Origin: PALSA-129 sp963842505
GTDB taxonomy: Bacteria; Acidobacteriota; Terriglobia; Bryobacterales; Bryobacteraceae
Assembly: GCA_963842505.1 (NCBI GenBank)
Contig: CAWJGZ010000002.1
Span: 744,001 to 808,000, forward strand
Length of the DNA: 64,000 bases
Reading direction: 5' to 3'
In this document: positions 45,340 to 53,433 of the stretch, piece by piece
How the letters are laid out: every line of letters begins with the position of its first letter
How positions within the stretch are numbered: position 1 is the stretch's first letter
The notes under the pieces: model-generated
What the model was told of the DNA's origin: nothing
Databases searched by the model: none
Seen by the model: the letters and a program-made list of their open reading frames with translations, nothing else
Position numbers and translations under genes: made by a program

Positions 45340-45792
45340 TTACTTCCTCGCCGTCACAGTGATTTCGATGTGCGCCGCCGGCGAGGCCAGCCGCGTCACC
45401 CCGACCGCCGTGCGCGCCGGACGCGGCTCGGCAAAGTACTTGGTGTAGATGCCATTCATATTGGCGAACAGATCCATGTCGGTGAGATAAACCTGCACCG
45501 AAACCACGTCCTTGTAGGTCATGCCCGCGCCGCGCAGCACCAGCCCGACGTTTTCCAGGCACATCTTGACTTCGGTTTCGAAGTCCGCCGGAACTTCCTT
45601 GGTCCGCAGGTTTTGGCCGATCTGGCCTGAGACGTACAACGTTCCATCCACCAGGATGCCGGGGCTATAAAGCGGCGCCGCAGCCCCGCGCGCCGGCACA
45701 AACTCCGGCGGCACGATCACTTTCTTGGCGGCCGGTAAGAGTGTTGCGCCCGGAATGGCCGCGAGCAGCAACATGCAGAGGATGTTTCGCAT
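45340..45792 (-). CDS. RidA-family protein with a signal peptide
   Basis: 150 residues from the second ATG; the first lies inside the -10 box. Signal peptide ILCMLLLAAIPGATLLPAA. The mature part is a full RidA/YjgF domain: YSPGILVDGTLYVSGQIG near the start, the conserved Arg in RPARTAVGVTRL, and a C-terminal strand. Cytosolic RidA hydrolyses reactive enamine/imine intermediates; an exported form is common in acidobacteria but its substrate is unknown. It converges with the hydroxyproline-epimerase-like gene. Confidence 0.9.
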   Translation of the reverse strand: MRNILCMLLLAAIPGATLLPAAKKVIVPPEFVPARGAAAPLYSPGILVDGTLYVSGQIGQNLRTKEVPADFETEVKMCLENVGLVLRGAGMTYKDVVSVQVYLTDMDLFANMNGIYTKYFAEPRPARTAVGVTRLASPAAHIEITVTARK

Positions 45793-45799
45793 GACTGTC

Positions 45800-45805
45800 A
45801 CTGTA
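45800..45805 (-). promoter_or_regulatory. -10-like box (TACAGT) of the RidA gene
   Basis: On the minus strand TACAGT ends 7 nt before the ATG at 45792, so the message would be leaderless. Confidence 0.45.
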
Positions 45806-45843
45806 CCATCCGGACACTCGCGAGGGTTCCCAATCCTCGGGTG

Positions 45844-45987
45844 CTACAGCATCGCGTCGCGTGACAACTGGCAAAAGCGCTGATCCTGACGCATCTTCAA
45901 ATACCGCCGGCGCGCCTCCAACAGCACCGCGGCGAAGGTCAGCAATCCCAGGCAGACAACCGAAAGAATCGTCGTCATGTTGATCAT
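45844..45987 (-). CDS. Very small single-pass membrane protein
   Basis: 47 residues: one membrane helix (TTILSVVCLGLLTFAAVLL) near the N-terminus and a basic cytoplasmic tail (EARRRYLKMRQDQRF). A longer frame exists upstream but its extra N-terminus has no sensible features. No family is recognised. The pattern fits small membrane regulators or subunits. It lies 86 nt after another tiny membrane protein in the same direction. Confidence 0.45.
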   Translation of the reverse strand: MINMTTILSVVCLGLLTFAAVLLEARRRYLKMRQDQRFCQLSRDAML

Positions 45988-46073
45988 GGCTGCTTCATCT
46001 CGTGATTCAAGAATGCGCGAAGTGATCTTCTGAATCGAGTCATCCCCGTACCACGCAGGTAACACCGGCGGTA

Positions 46074-46187
46074 CTACGCTCGATGAGCCTGCCGCCACCC
46101 CTTCACGCGGCGCGCCGTTGCCAGCAAGGCTGCAAGAGCCACATAGCCAAAGAGGCAAACGAAGAATGGTGTTGTCGTGCTATCCAT
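46074..46187 (-). CDS. Tiny membrane protein (37 residues)
   Basis: 37 residues starting MDSTTTPFF, with one membrane helix (FFVCLFGYVALAALLA), and ending in a basic tail (RRVKGWRQAHRA). An AAGG lies about 9 nt before the ATG. It precedes the 47-residue membrane protein on the same strand; both have one helix followed by a positive tail, so they may form a pair. No known family. It is divergent from the ABC importer operon. Confidence 0.4.
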   Translation of the reverse strand: MDSTTTPFFVCLFGYVALAALLATARRVKGWRQAHRA

Positions 46188-46328
46188 AGTTAGCCTTCTT
46201 CTGTTGTACAAATATGACCGATCTTCCCGGCGGAGTCGAGTCATGCCCGTACTACCGGGGTAACGGTCCTCTCACCTTGATATCGGTAGAGCCTCTGGGC
46301 CTGCACTATAGTAGTTCTTGGTGCCTAG

Positions 46329-48023
46329 ATGATTCCGCCTTCCGCCCACAAACTCCGCTCCATCCTTTCCCAGAGTGGTTGGGAGAAGGCCGCCGAAATC
46401 CTCCAGCGGCTGGACCCGGCGGTGGCCGCCGATGCGCTCCTCGACGTCCCTTTCGATGAACAGCGCGAGTTTTACCGCCGTCTTCCCATTCCCTTCGCCG
46501 CCTCGCTCACCGCCGAGTTTCCCTACTACCACGCCTACGTCCTGCTCCATGCGCGCCCGGTCGACGAAATGAACGCCATCCTCGACCACATGAGCGCCGC
46601 CGACCGCATGCAGTTCATCGACCAACTGCCCGAGGACGCCTGGGGCCAGTTGATCGAGGAGATGGCGGAAAAGCCCGCGCCCGCCGTCCCCGAAGTAGCG
46701 CCCATCCCCGCGCTCGAAGCCATCATCGAAGCCCGCAAGATCGAAAAAGCTTACGAGCGGCCCGGCGGCGGACCCGTCCAGATCATCGCCCCCACAGATC
46801 TCTCGATTGAACCCGGCATGATCGTCGCCCTGCTCGGGCCTTCCGGTTGCGGCAAGTCCACGCTGTTGCGCATGCTCACCGGGCTCACACCGGTTTCCGC
46901 GGGCGAAGTGCTCTGGCACGGCAAACCCCTGGCGGAGACCACCCCCAACGTCGCCATCGTGTTCCAGAGCTTCGCGCTCTTTCCCTGGCTCACCGTCCTT
47001 GAGAACGTGGAAGTGCCGCTCATGGCGCGCGGCATGGAGGAAGCCGAGCGCCAGCGCCGCGCCCTGCGTACGCTCGCCTCGGTCGGCTTGCATGGTTTCG
47101 AAACCGCGTACCCCAAGGAACTGTCGGGCGGCATGCGGCAGCGCGTGGGGTTCGCCCGCGCGCTGGCGGTGGAACCGGAAATCCTCTTCATGGACGAACC
47201 CTTCTCCGCCCTCGACGTGCTGACCGCCGAGAACCTCCGCGGCGAACTCCTCGAGCTCTGGACCCAGAAGAAAATTCCCACGAAGAGCATTTTCGTGGTC
47301 ACCCACAACATTGAGGAGGCCGTGCTGCTGGCCGATCGCGTCCTGGTTCTCGGCCGCAACCCCGCGCGCGTGCGCGCCGATTTCCCCATTCCCCTGCCCC
47401 AGCCCCGCGACCGCGCCGCCGCCGAGTTTCTGCTCTACGTCGACTACATCTACAAGCTGATGACCCAGCCCGACCTGGTCACCGCCCCGCCCTCCGCCGC
47501 GGCCAAACCAGTCTGGCAGATGCTGCCGCATGCGCGCCCCGGCTCCGTGGGCGGGTTGCTGGAACTGCTCAACGAGCGCGACGGTAAGGAAGATCTCTAC
47601 AAGATCGCCGACGAATTGCAGATGGAGGTGGACGACCTGCTGCCGATCGTGGAAGCCGCCGCCCTGCTAGGCTTCGCGCGCTCCGCGCGCGGCGATCTGG
47701 AGCTTACTCCCGAGGGCAAGCAGTTTGCGGAAGCCGATATCGAACAGCGCGCCACCCTGTTCCGCGCCGCTGCCCTGGGCCACGTGCCGCTGCTGCAGCA
47801 GATGTCGAGCGCCCTCGCAAGCAAGAGTGACCGCTCCATGCCGCTCGAGTTCTTTCGCGACGTGCTGGACGAACACTTTTCCGCCGAAGAAGTGCGGCGG
47901 CAGATCGAAACCGCGCTCACCTGGGGCCGCTACGCCCGCATCTTTACTTACGATTCCGAAACCGACCGCCTGCGGGAGCACGACCAGGCCGCCGAAAATC
48001 AAGTCAAAGTGCTGGAACCCTGA
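46329..48023 (+). CDS. ABC importer ATPase with MgtE-N-like and AAA-associated domains (NitT/TauT type)
   Basis: 564 residues. The first 120 residues resemble the MgtE N-terminal helical repeat (AAEILQRLDPAVAADALLDV, then MSAADRMQFIDQLPEDAW), an unusual fusion partner. The ABC domain follows: Walker A GPSGCGKSTLLRMLTGL, signature LSGGMRQRVGFARALAVEPE, Walker B ILFMDEPFSALDVLTAENL and H-loop VVTHNIEEAVLLADRVL. The last 140 residues form the AAA-associated C-terminal domain seen in nitrate/sulfonate importers. The permease follows with a one-base overlap (TGATG). A TATAGT box lies 16 nt upstream. No substrate-binding protein is nearby, so the substrate is unknown. Confidence 0.87.
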   Translation: MIPPSAHKLRSILSQSGWEKAAEILQRLDPAVAADALLDVPFDEQREFYRRLPIPFAASLTAEFPYYHAYVLLHARPVDEMNAILDHMSAADRMQFIDQLPEDAWGQLIEEMAEKPAPAVPEVAPIPALEAIIEARKIEKAYERPGGGPVQIIAPTDLSIEPGMIVALLGPSGCGKSTLLRMLTGLTPVSAGEVLWHGKPLAETTPNVAIVFQSFALFPWLTVLENVEVPLMARGMEEAERQRRALRTLASVGLHGFETAYPKELSGGMRQRVGFARALAVEPEILFMDEPFSALDVLTAENLRGELLELWTQKKIPTKSIFVVTHNIEEAVLLADRVLVLGRNPARVRADFPIPLPQPRDRAAAEFLLYVDYIYKLMTQPDLVTAPPSAAAKPVWQMLPHARPGSVGGLLELLNERDGKEDLYKIADELQMEVDDLLPIVEAAALLGFARSARGDLELTPEGKQFAEADIEQRATLFRAAALGHVPLLQQMSSALASKSDRSMPLEFFRDVLDEHFSAEEVRRQIETALTWGRYARIFTYDSETDRLREHDQAAENQVKVLEP

Positions 48024-49798
48024 TGGCCGTGCGCTCCGACATAGGCAACGCCGCCGGCGCCCCCCGGAACCACACCGGCATGCCGCTGTGGGGCCACCTG
48101 CCGGCCTCCAGCGCCGTCGCCCTGCTGCGCGACCTGCCCATCGTCGTAGCCGCGCTGGCCCTGTTCTACGGCCTGCTGGCCCTTACGCATTACTGGACCC
48201 AGCCCGTCAACATCCAACCGCCGCTTCATCTCACGCCCGGCGCGCTGCCGCAATACGCCCTTTTCTCGCTGGCCCGCATCCTGGTGGCCTACTTCGTCAG
48301 CCTGGTCTTCGCCGTCGTCTATGGCCAGATTGCCGCTCACAACCCCAGGGCCGAGCGCATCCTGATTCCCCTTCTCGACACCCTGCAATCCATCCCCGTG
48401 CTCAGCTTTTTGCCGCCCGTCATGGCGGCCATGGTGGCGCTCTTCCCCACGCGCCAGTTCGGCGTGGAACTCGGCTCCATTCTGCTGATCTTCACCGGCC
48501 AGGTCTGGAACATGGCGTTCAGCGTCTATTCCTCCACCAAGAACATTCCGCATGAGCTGATGGAGGCCGCCGCCGTCTTCCGCCTCAACTGGTGGCAGCG
48601 TTTCACGCGGCTTGAGATGCCCTGCGCCGCCATCGGCCTGGTATGGAACTCCATGATGTCGGTGGCGGGCGGCTGGTTTTTTCTGATGGCGTGCGAAGCT
48701 TTCGTCCTCGGCAACAGCGTGCGCCTGCCGGGGCTCGGTTCGTACCTGCAGACCGCCGCCGACAACGCCGACATGCGCTCCATCGCGTGGGGCCTTGCCA
48801 CCATGATCGCCGTCATCGTGCTGATGGACCAGCTTCTGTGGCGACCCATCATCGCATGGGCCGAGAAGTTCAAGTTTGAGCAGGTGGAGGCCGTGCAGAC
48901 TCCGCGTTCCCCCATCCTGACATGGCTGCGCCGCTCGCGGGTGCTGGCCACCATCGGCCACATCGCCATCGAACCGGCGCACGAACGCATCGATCTCTAT
49001 TTCGCCCGGAAGCAGGCGGCCGCACACACCCTTCACCCGCCCGGCGCCCGGCGCCGCTGGCTGGGCCGCGCGGCCGCCGGCGCGGCGCTGCTGGTGATTC
49101 TCTACGCGGTGGCGCGGATGGGCATCATGCTGACGGCCCTCTCGCCGCTCGAAGTGCGTGAGATCTTCGTGGGCGCCGGCGCTACTTTTCTGCGCGTACT
49201 GCTGTCTCTCTCGCTAGCCGGCCTATGGACCATCCCGGTGGGAGTTTACATCGGGCTGCGGCCCAGGCTGGCCGCGCTGGCCCAACCCATCGCGCAGATT
49301 GCCGCCTCGGTGCCCGCCACGGCGGTGTTCCCCATCGTGCTGCTGGCGCTGATCCGCGCCGGCGGCGGACTGGGCGGCGGCTCCATCCTGCTCATGCTGC
49401 TGGGCACCCAGTGGTACATCCTGTTCAACGTGATCGCCGGCGCGACTGCCATTCCCACGGACCTCAAGGAGGTCTGCTCCATCTTCCACATGAGCAACTT
49501 CGAACGCTGGCGCAGGCTTCTGCTGCCGGCTATCTTCCCCTACCTGATCACCGGTTTCGTGACCGCGTCCGGCGGCGCCTGGAACGCCAGCATCGTGGCC
49601 GAATACTCCACCGTCCAGCACAAGACCTACTCGACCACCGGTCTGGGCGCCATCATCAGCCGCGCCACGGAAAGCGGCAATGTCGCCATGCTGTTGGGCG
49701 CAACGGTGGTGATGGCGGCGCTGGTAGTGACCGTGAACCGGCTGTTCTGGCGCCGCATGTATGGGCTGGCATCCACGCGCTTCAAGCTGGAAACCTGA
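48023..49798 (+). CDS. Fused two-domain ABC importer permease (NitT/TauT family)
   Basis: 591 residues with two BPD_transp_1 domains in tandem. The first (about 60-290) has the EAA-type loop ELMEAAAVFRLNWWQRFTRL. The second (about 390-580) has TDLKEVCSIFHMSNFERWRR. Single-chain double permeases occur in some nitrate/sulfonate/taurine importers. It overlaps the ATPase by one base. Downstream, 198 nt separate it from the M20 peptidase, which has its own promoter. Confidence 0.87.
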   Translation: MAVRSDIGNAAGAPRNHTGMPLWGHLPASSAVALLRDLPIVVAALALFYGLLALTHYWTQPVNIQPPLHLTPGALPQYALFSLARILVAYFVSLVFAVVYGQIAAHNPRAERILIPLLDTLQSIPVLSFLPPVMAAMVALFPTRQFGVELGSILLIFTGQVWNMAFSVYSSTKNIPHELMEAAAVFRLNWWQRFTRLEMPCAAIGLVWNSMMSVAGGWFFLMACEAFVLGNSVRLPGLGSYLQTAADNADMRSIAWGLATMIAVIVLMDQLLWRPIIAWAEKFKFEQVEAVQTPRSPILTWLRRSRVLATIGHIAIEPAHERIDLYFARKQAAAHTLHPPGARRRWLGRAAAGAALLVILYAVARMGIMLTALSPLEVREIFVGAGATFLRVLLSLSLAGLWTIPVGVYIGLRPRLAALAQPIAQIAASVPATAVFPIVLLALIRAGGGLGGGSILLMLLGTQWYILFNVIAGATAIPTDLKEVCSIFHMSNFERWRRLLLPAIFPYLITGFVTASGGAWNASIVAEYSTVQHKTYSTTGLGAIISRATESGNVAMLLGATVVMAALVVTVNRLFWRRMYGLASTRFKLET

Positions 49799-49958
49799 CA
49801 TCCTGGGCGGCCAGGAACAGCGCGCCGGCCTCCGCCGGTTCGGCCACTACGCTCGGGTCGATGCACCCGCGAATCGCTGATCCAGCGGCTCTGCCGGCGC
49901 CCAAAACAGGTGGCTGGATGATCGGTTTTACCGATATGTGCTACAGGTTAGCGCCTAT

Positions 49959-49987
49959 TTGACAAATTTTTGGGCGGCGGCTCATAC
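49959..49987 (+). promoter_or_regulatory. Near-consensus sigma-70-type promoter of the M20/S9 operon
   Basis: TTGACA and TCATAC are separated by exactly 17 nt. The -10 box ends 8 nt before the first ATG, so the message is probably leaderless. Confidence 0.7.
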
Positions 49988-49995
49988 TGAGGGCG

Positions 49996-51291
49996 ATGCG
50001 GACACCAATGAGAAGCAGAGGCGAAAAGGTGTGTTTGCTCTTAGCAATGGTTGGGGCCGGTTCACTGAGCTTCGGGCAACAATCACTCTTGTCGCGGCCC
50101 GAGGTGGCAAAGGCAGCCGGATACATTCGGGAGCATCAGGAACCCAACATCGAAAAGCAGATCGCGATTGCCCAGGTTCCGTCCTCGCCCTTTGCCGAAC
50201 AACAGAGGGCGCGGTTCATGGCGGATGAGTTCCGCCGCCTCCACCTGGACAATGTGGAAATCGACCCGGAGGGCAACGTGCTGGGCTGGCGGAAGGGCCG
50301 GTCCCCCCGGGCTATTGTAATCGCCGCCCATACTGATACCGTTTTCCCGCCGGGGACCGACTTTACCGTGAAGCGGGTGGGAGACCGGCTGAATGGGCCG
50401 GGGATCGTCGATGACAGCCGCGGACTGGCGGTCTTGTCGGGGCTGGCCGAAGCACTGAATGCCGGCGCCTTGGCGACTGATGACTCCCTGCTATTTGTGG
50501 CAGATGTCGGAGAGGAGGGGATCGGAAATCTTCGGGGCATCAAGTATCTCTTTGAAAAGAGCAAATACAAAGACATGCTGGACGCATTTATCTCGGTGGA
50601 CGGGGACCTGCCCGCGCGGATCTTCAATACCGAGATCGGCAGCCGGCGTTACCGCGTAAGCTTTTCCGGACCGGGCGGCCACAGTTGGTTTAACTTCGGC
50701 CGCGCCAACCCCGCCGAAGCGCTGGGGTATGTGGTGGCGCGGATCGCATCCCTGTCCGTGCCCGCGGATCCGCGGACGATTTACAATGTAGGCCGAATCG
50801 GCGGGGGAACTTCGGTTAATTCGATTCCTTTCGAGGCCTGGTTTGAATTCGATATGCGGTCCGCCGACGAAGATGAGTTGGTCGGGTTGGAACAGCGGTT
50901 CCTCGGCGTGGTGAAGGAGGGAGTCGCTCTGGAGAACCGGTCGCGAAACAGCGCCGAAGGGGAAGTGACGGTCAAGACCGAGATGATTGGTCTTCGTCAC
51001 GCCATCTCCAAGCCAAACAACGTCCGCCTGGTGAATGCCGCCGAATCGGCTGTCCGCGATCTCGGATTGGGCCAACCTGAGTTGATGCCAGGCAGCACGG
51101 ACTCCAATGCCGTTTCCAGTCTCGGCAAACCGGCGATGACGGTCGGAGGCGGAGGCCGGGGCGGCAGCTTCCACTCGCTCCAGGAATGGTACGAGCCGAA
51201 AGATGCGTATCAAGGCATACAAATCCTGCTGCTGACCGTGCTTCATTATGACGAGCAATTGGCGACCAATGCCGGAGGCACCCAACGATGA
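49996..51291 (+). CDS. Secreted M20-family zinc peptidase
   Basis: 431 residues; signal peptide KVCLLLAMVGAGSLSFGQ after a short basic start. Metal ligands are visible: His in VIAAHTDTVFPPGTDF, Asp in GPGIVDDSRGLAVL, the Glu pair in DVGEEGIGNLRG, and a C-terminal His in GGSFHSLQEW. The dimerisation domain lies in the middle third. M20 enzymes remove N-terminal residues or cut dipeptides. It overlaps the next S9 gene by 4 nt, so the two are coupled and probably finish peptides for uptake. Confidence 0.9.
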   Translation: MRTPMRSRGEKVCLLLAMVGAGSLSFGQQSLLSRPEVAKAAGYIREHQEPNIEKQIAIAQVPSSPFAEQQRARFMADEFRRLHLDNVEIDPEGNVLGWRKGRSPRAIVIAAHTDTVFPPGTDFTVKRVGDRLNGPGIVDDSRGLAVLSGLAEALNAGALATDDSLLFVADVGEEGIGNLRGIKYLFEKSKYKDMLDAFISVDGDLPARIFNTEIGSRRYRVSFSGPGGHSWFNFGRANPAEALGYVVARIASLSVPADPRTIYNVGRIGGGTSVNSIPFEAWFEFDMRSADEDELVGLEQRFLGVVKEGVALENRSRNSAEGEVTVKTEMIGLRHAISKPNNVRLVNAAESAVRDLGLGQPELMPGSTDSNAVSSLGKPAMTVGGGGRGGSFHSLQEWYEPKDAYQGIQILLLTVLHYDEQLATNAGGTQR

Positions 51292-53378
51292 CCGTACCCC
51301 AACGCAATTGCCGCGTGTGGAGCAGAACGGCTGGTAAACTGCTTCTGCTAATCACGCTTTTGTACCCGTGCGGCGCAATGTCGCAGACCCGGCGTGGCGT
51401 AACGCCGGAAGATTATTTCCGTTTTGAAAACGTCGGCGATCCTCATATTTCGCCGGACGGAAGCTCGGTGGTGTTCACCATAACCCGCGTGGATGTGCAA
51501 TCCAACCGGCGGGTGTCCGAGATTTGGCTTGTCCCTACGGGGGGAGACAGCGCGCCACGGCGCCTTACAACAGGGGCTAGCTCATCCAGGCCGCGATGGA
51601 GCCCCGATGGCAACGGCATCGCATTTCTGTCCGTGCGTCCGCAGGTCGAACCCCGCAAGGGAGACTCACAAACAAATGCCGAGACCCAGGTCTACCTGTT
51701 GCCGATTCAAGGCGGCGAGTGCCGCCGGCTCACGAGTCTCCGTGGCGGAGTGACCGACTTTGCCTGGTCTCCAGACGGCGCGAAACTAGCTTGCGTCAGC
51801 CGCGGCGGCGCGGTGTCCTCCGAGGGAAAGGAGCGGTCCGACGTTCGTCATTACATTCAGTCTTTTTACAAATTGAACGGCCTCGGCTACTTCGATGACC
51901 GGCGCCCCCACATCTGGATGGTTGAGACCGGCAGCGGCGCCGCAAAGCAGCTCACGTTTGGGGATCAACGCATGGACGCCGAGCCACAATGGTCGCCCGA
52001 CGGGTCGCAGATAGCCTTTTCCTCGCAAGCCACGGAAGAAGATACTGAACGCAGTACCGATATCTTCGTTATCCCAGGCACGGGAGGACAGCCCACCAGC
52101 ATTACGGACATCCATGGCGGCTCCAGCCATCCCCGCTGGTCGAGCGATGGGAAGCGCATCGCATTCGTGGGAGCGCAAAGCGCGGAAGATTCCCAGCGAA
52201 TATGGATCGCGAGGCTGTCCACGCCCGCCAGGACGGAGCTTGGCTCAAAGGAACTGGATCGTGTAGTCAGCCAATTAGAATGGGCTGGGGGAAGCAACGA
52301 CCTCTACTACGTCGCCGGGGATCGCGGTCAGCAGCACATATTCCGGCTCAGTGCGGATTCGGCGCGGATTGTTCCCGTCACGACAGGGGAGCGGGTGGTG
52401 CAAGGCATGGATCTGAACATGCGTACGAGCCAGATGGTATATGGAGCGGACGATGTCAAAGACCTGGATGAGCTCTATGCCTCCGATTTGGACGGAAAGA
52501 AGGAACGCCGGCTGACCAATTGCAATGCGGAACTGTGGAAGGAGTTGGATTTCGCCTCGGTGGAGCGGCTTCCATTCCGAGGCGCCGACGGATGGCCGAT
52601 CGACGGATTTTTCATGAAGCCATTGGATTGGCAGCCGGGGAAGCGCTACCCAATGGTCCTCGTGATCCACGGCGGACCCGGCAGCATGTTTGGCGTTGGA
52701 TGGTTCCACGAATTTCAGGTATATGCGGCGCATGGCTGGGCGGTTTTCTACGCCAATCCGCGCGGCTCCTCCGGGTATGGAGAGAGCTTTGCGCGCGGGG
52801 TGAATCTCGAGTGGGGCGGTAAGGCCTACCAGGATCTAATGTATGGGGTGGACGCGGCGCTCGCTAAGTACCCCTGGATCGACCAGACGAAGCTCGGCGT
52901 GACCGGCGGGAGCTATGGCGGTTTCATGACGAACTGGATCGTCACGCAGACGAATCGCTTCCGGGCGGCCGTGACCCTCCGCAGCATCTCGAATTTCATA
53001 AGCATTGAAGGGACTCGCGACCTTTTCTACGATCATCAGCGCGATTTTGGCGGCGACTTGTATGAGAATTTCGATCTGTATTGGCGGTACTCCCCCATAC
53101 GGTATGCGAAAAACGTGAAGACGCCGGTTCTTATCCTGCACTCGGATAACGATCAGCGGGTGCCGCTGGAGCAAGGCGAGCAGTGGTTTCGAGCATTGAA
53201 GCACTTCGGGGTCACGACGGAGCTGGTGATTTTTCCCCGCGAGAATCACGATCTGACCCGAACGGGCGAACCCAAGCACCTCGTGGAGAGCTTGCAATGG
53301 CAAGTGTATTGGTTCGAGCGTTTTCTCGACGGAAACGAACGGACAATAGCGCCGGATCGCCGGAACAAAGAGCAGTGA
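51288..53378 (+). CDS. S9-family prolyl-oligopeptidase-like serine peptidase
   Basis: 696 residues; N-terminal signal sequence (LLLLITLLYPCGAMS). A seven-bladed propeller fills the first 420 residues (PDG repeats such as HISPDGSSVVFT). The C-terminal alpha/beta-hydrolase has Ser in VTGGSYGGFMTNW, Asp in HSDNDQRVPLEQ and His in ENHDLTRTGEP. Enzymes of this family cleave after proline or alanine in short peptides. It overlaps the M20 gene by 4 nt. Confidence 0.92.
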   Translation: MTVPQRNCRVWSRTAGKLLLLITLLYPCGAMSQTRRGVTPEDYFRFENVGDPHISPDGSSVVFTITRVDVQSNRRVSEIWLVPTGGDSAPRRLTTGASSSRPRWSPDGNGIAFLSVRPQVEPRKGDSQTNAETQVYLLPIQGGECRRLTSLRGGVTDFAWSPDGAKLACVSRGGAVSSEGKERSDVRHYIQSFYKLNGLGYFDDRRPHIWMVETGSGAAKQLTFGDQRMDAEPQWSPDGSQIAFSSQATEEDTERSTDIFVIPGTGGQPTSITDIHGGSSHPRWSSDGKRIAFVGAQSAEDSQRIWIARLSTPARTELGSKELDRVVSQLEWAGGSNDLYYVAGDRGQQHIFRLSADSARIVPVTTGERVVQGMDLNMRTSQMVYGADDVKDLDELYASDLDGKKERRLTNCNAELWKELDFASVERLPFRGADGWPIDGFFMKPLDWQPGKRYPMVLVIHGGPGSMFGVGWFHEFQVYAAHGWAVFYANPRGSSGYGESFARGVNLEWGGKAYQDLMYGVDAALAKYPWIDQTKLGVTGGSYGGFMTNWIVTQTNRFRAAVTLRSISNFISIEGTRDLFYDHQRDFGGDLYENFDLYWRYSPIRYAKNVKTPVLILHSDNDQRVPLEQGEQWFRALKHFGVTTELVIFPRENHDLTRTGEPKHLVESLQWQVYWFERFLDGNERTIAPDRRNKEQ

Positions 53379-53433
53379 GACGGCCAGTGGCGCCAAATCT
53401 CGCGGCCACGTCACTGCAAGGCACTGTCCCGCT

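Noticed and set aside
45844..46158. A longer version (104 codons) of the small membrane protein
   Set aside because: The upstream 57 codons overlap the 37-residue protein in another frame and lack any structural feature; the ATG next to the helix is a better start.
49799..49950. Possible gene remnant after the ABC permease on the minus strand
   Set aside because: A short protein-like frame is visible, but it has no start, no domain and overlaps the region before the M20 promoter; not enough to call.
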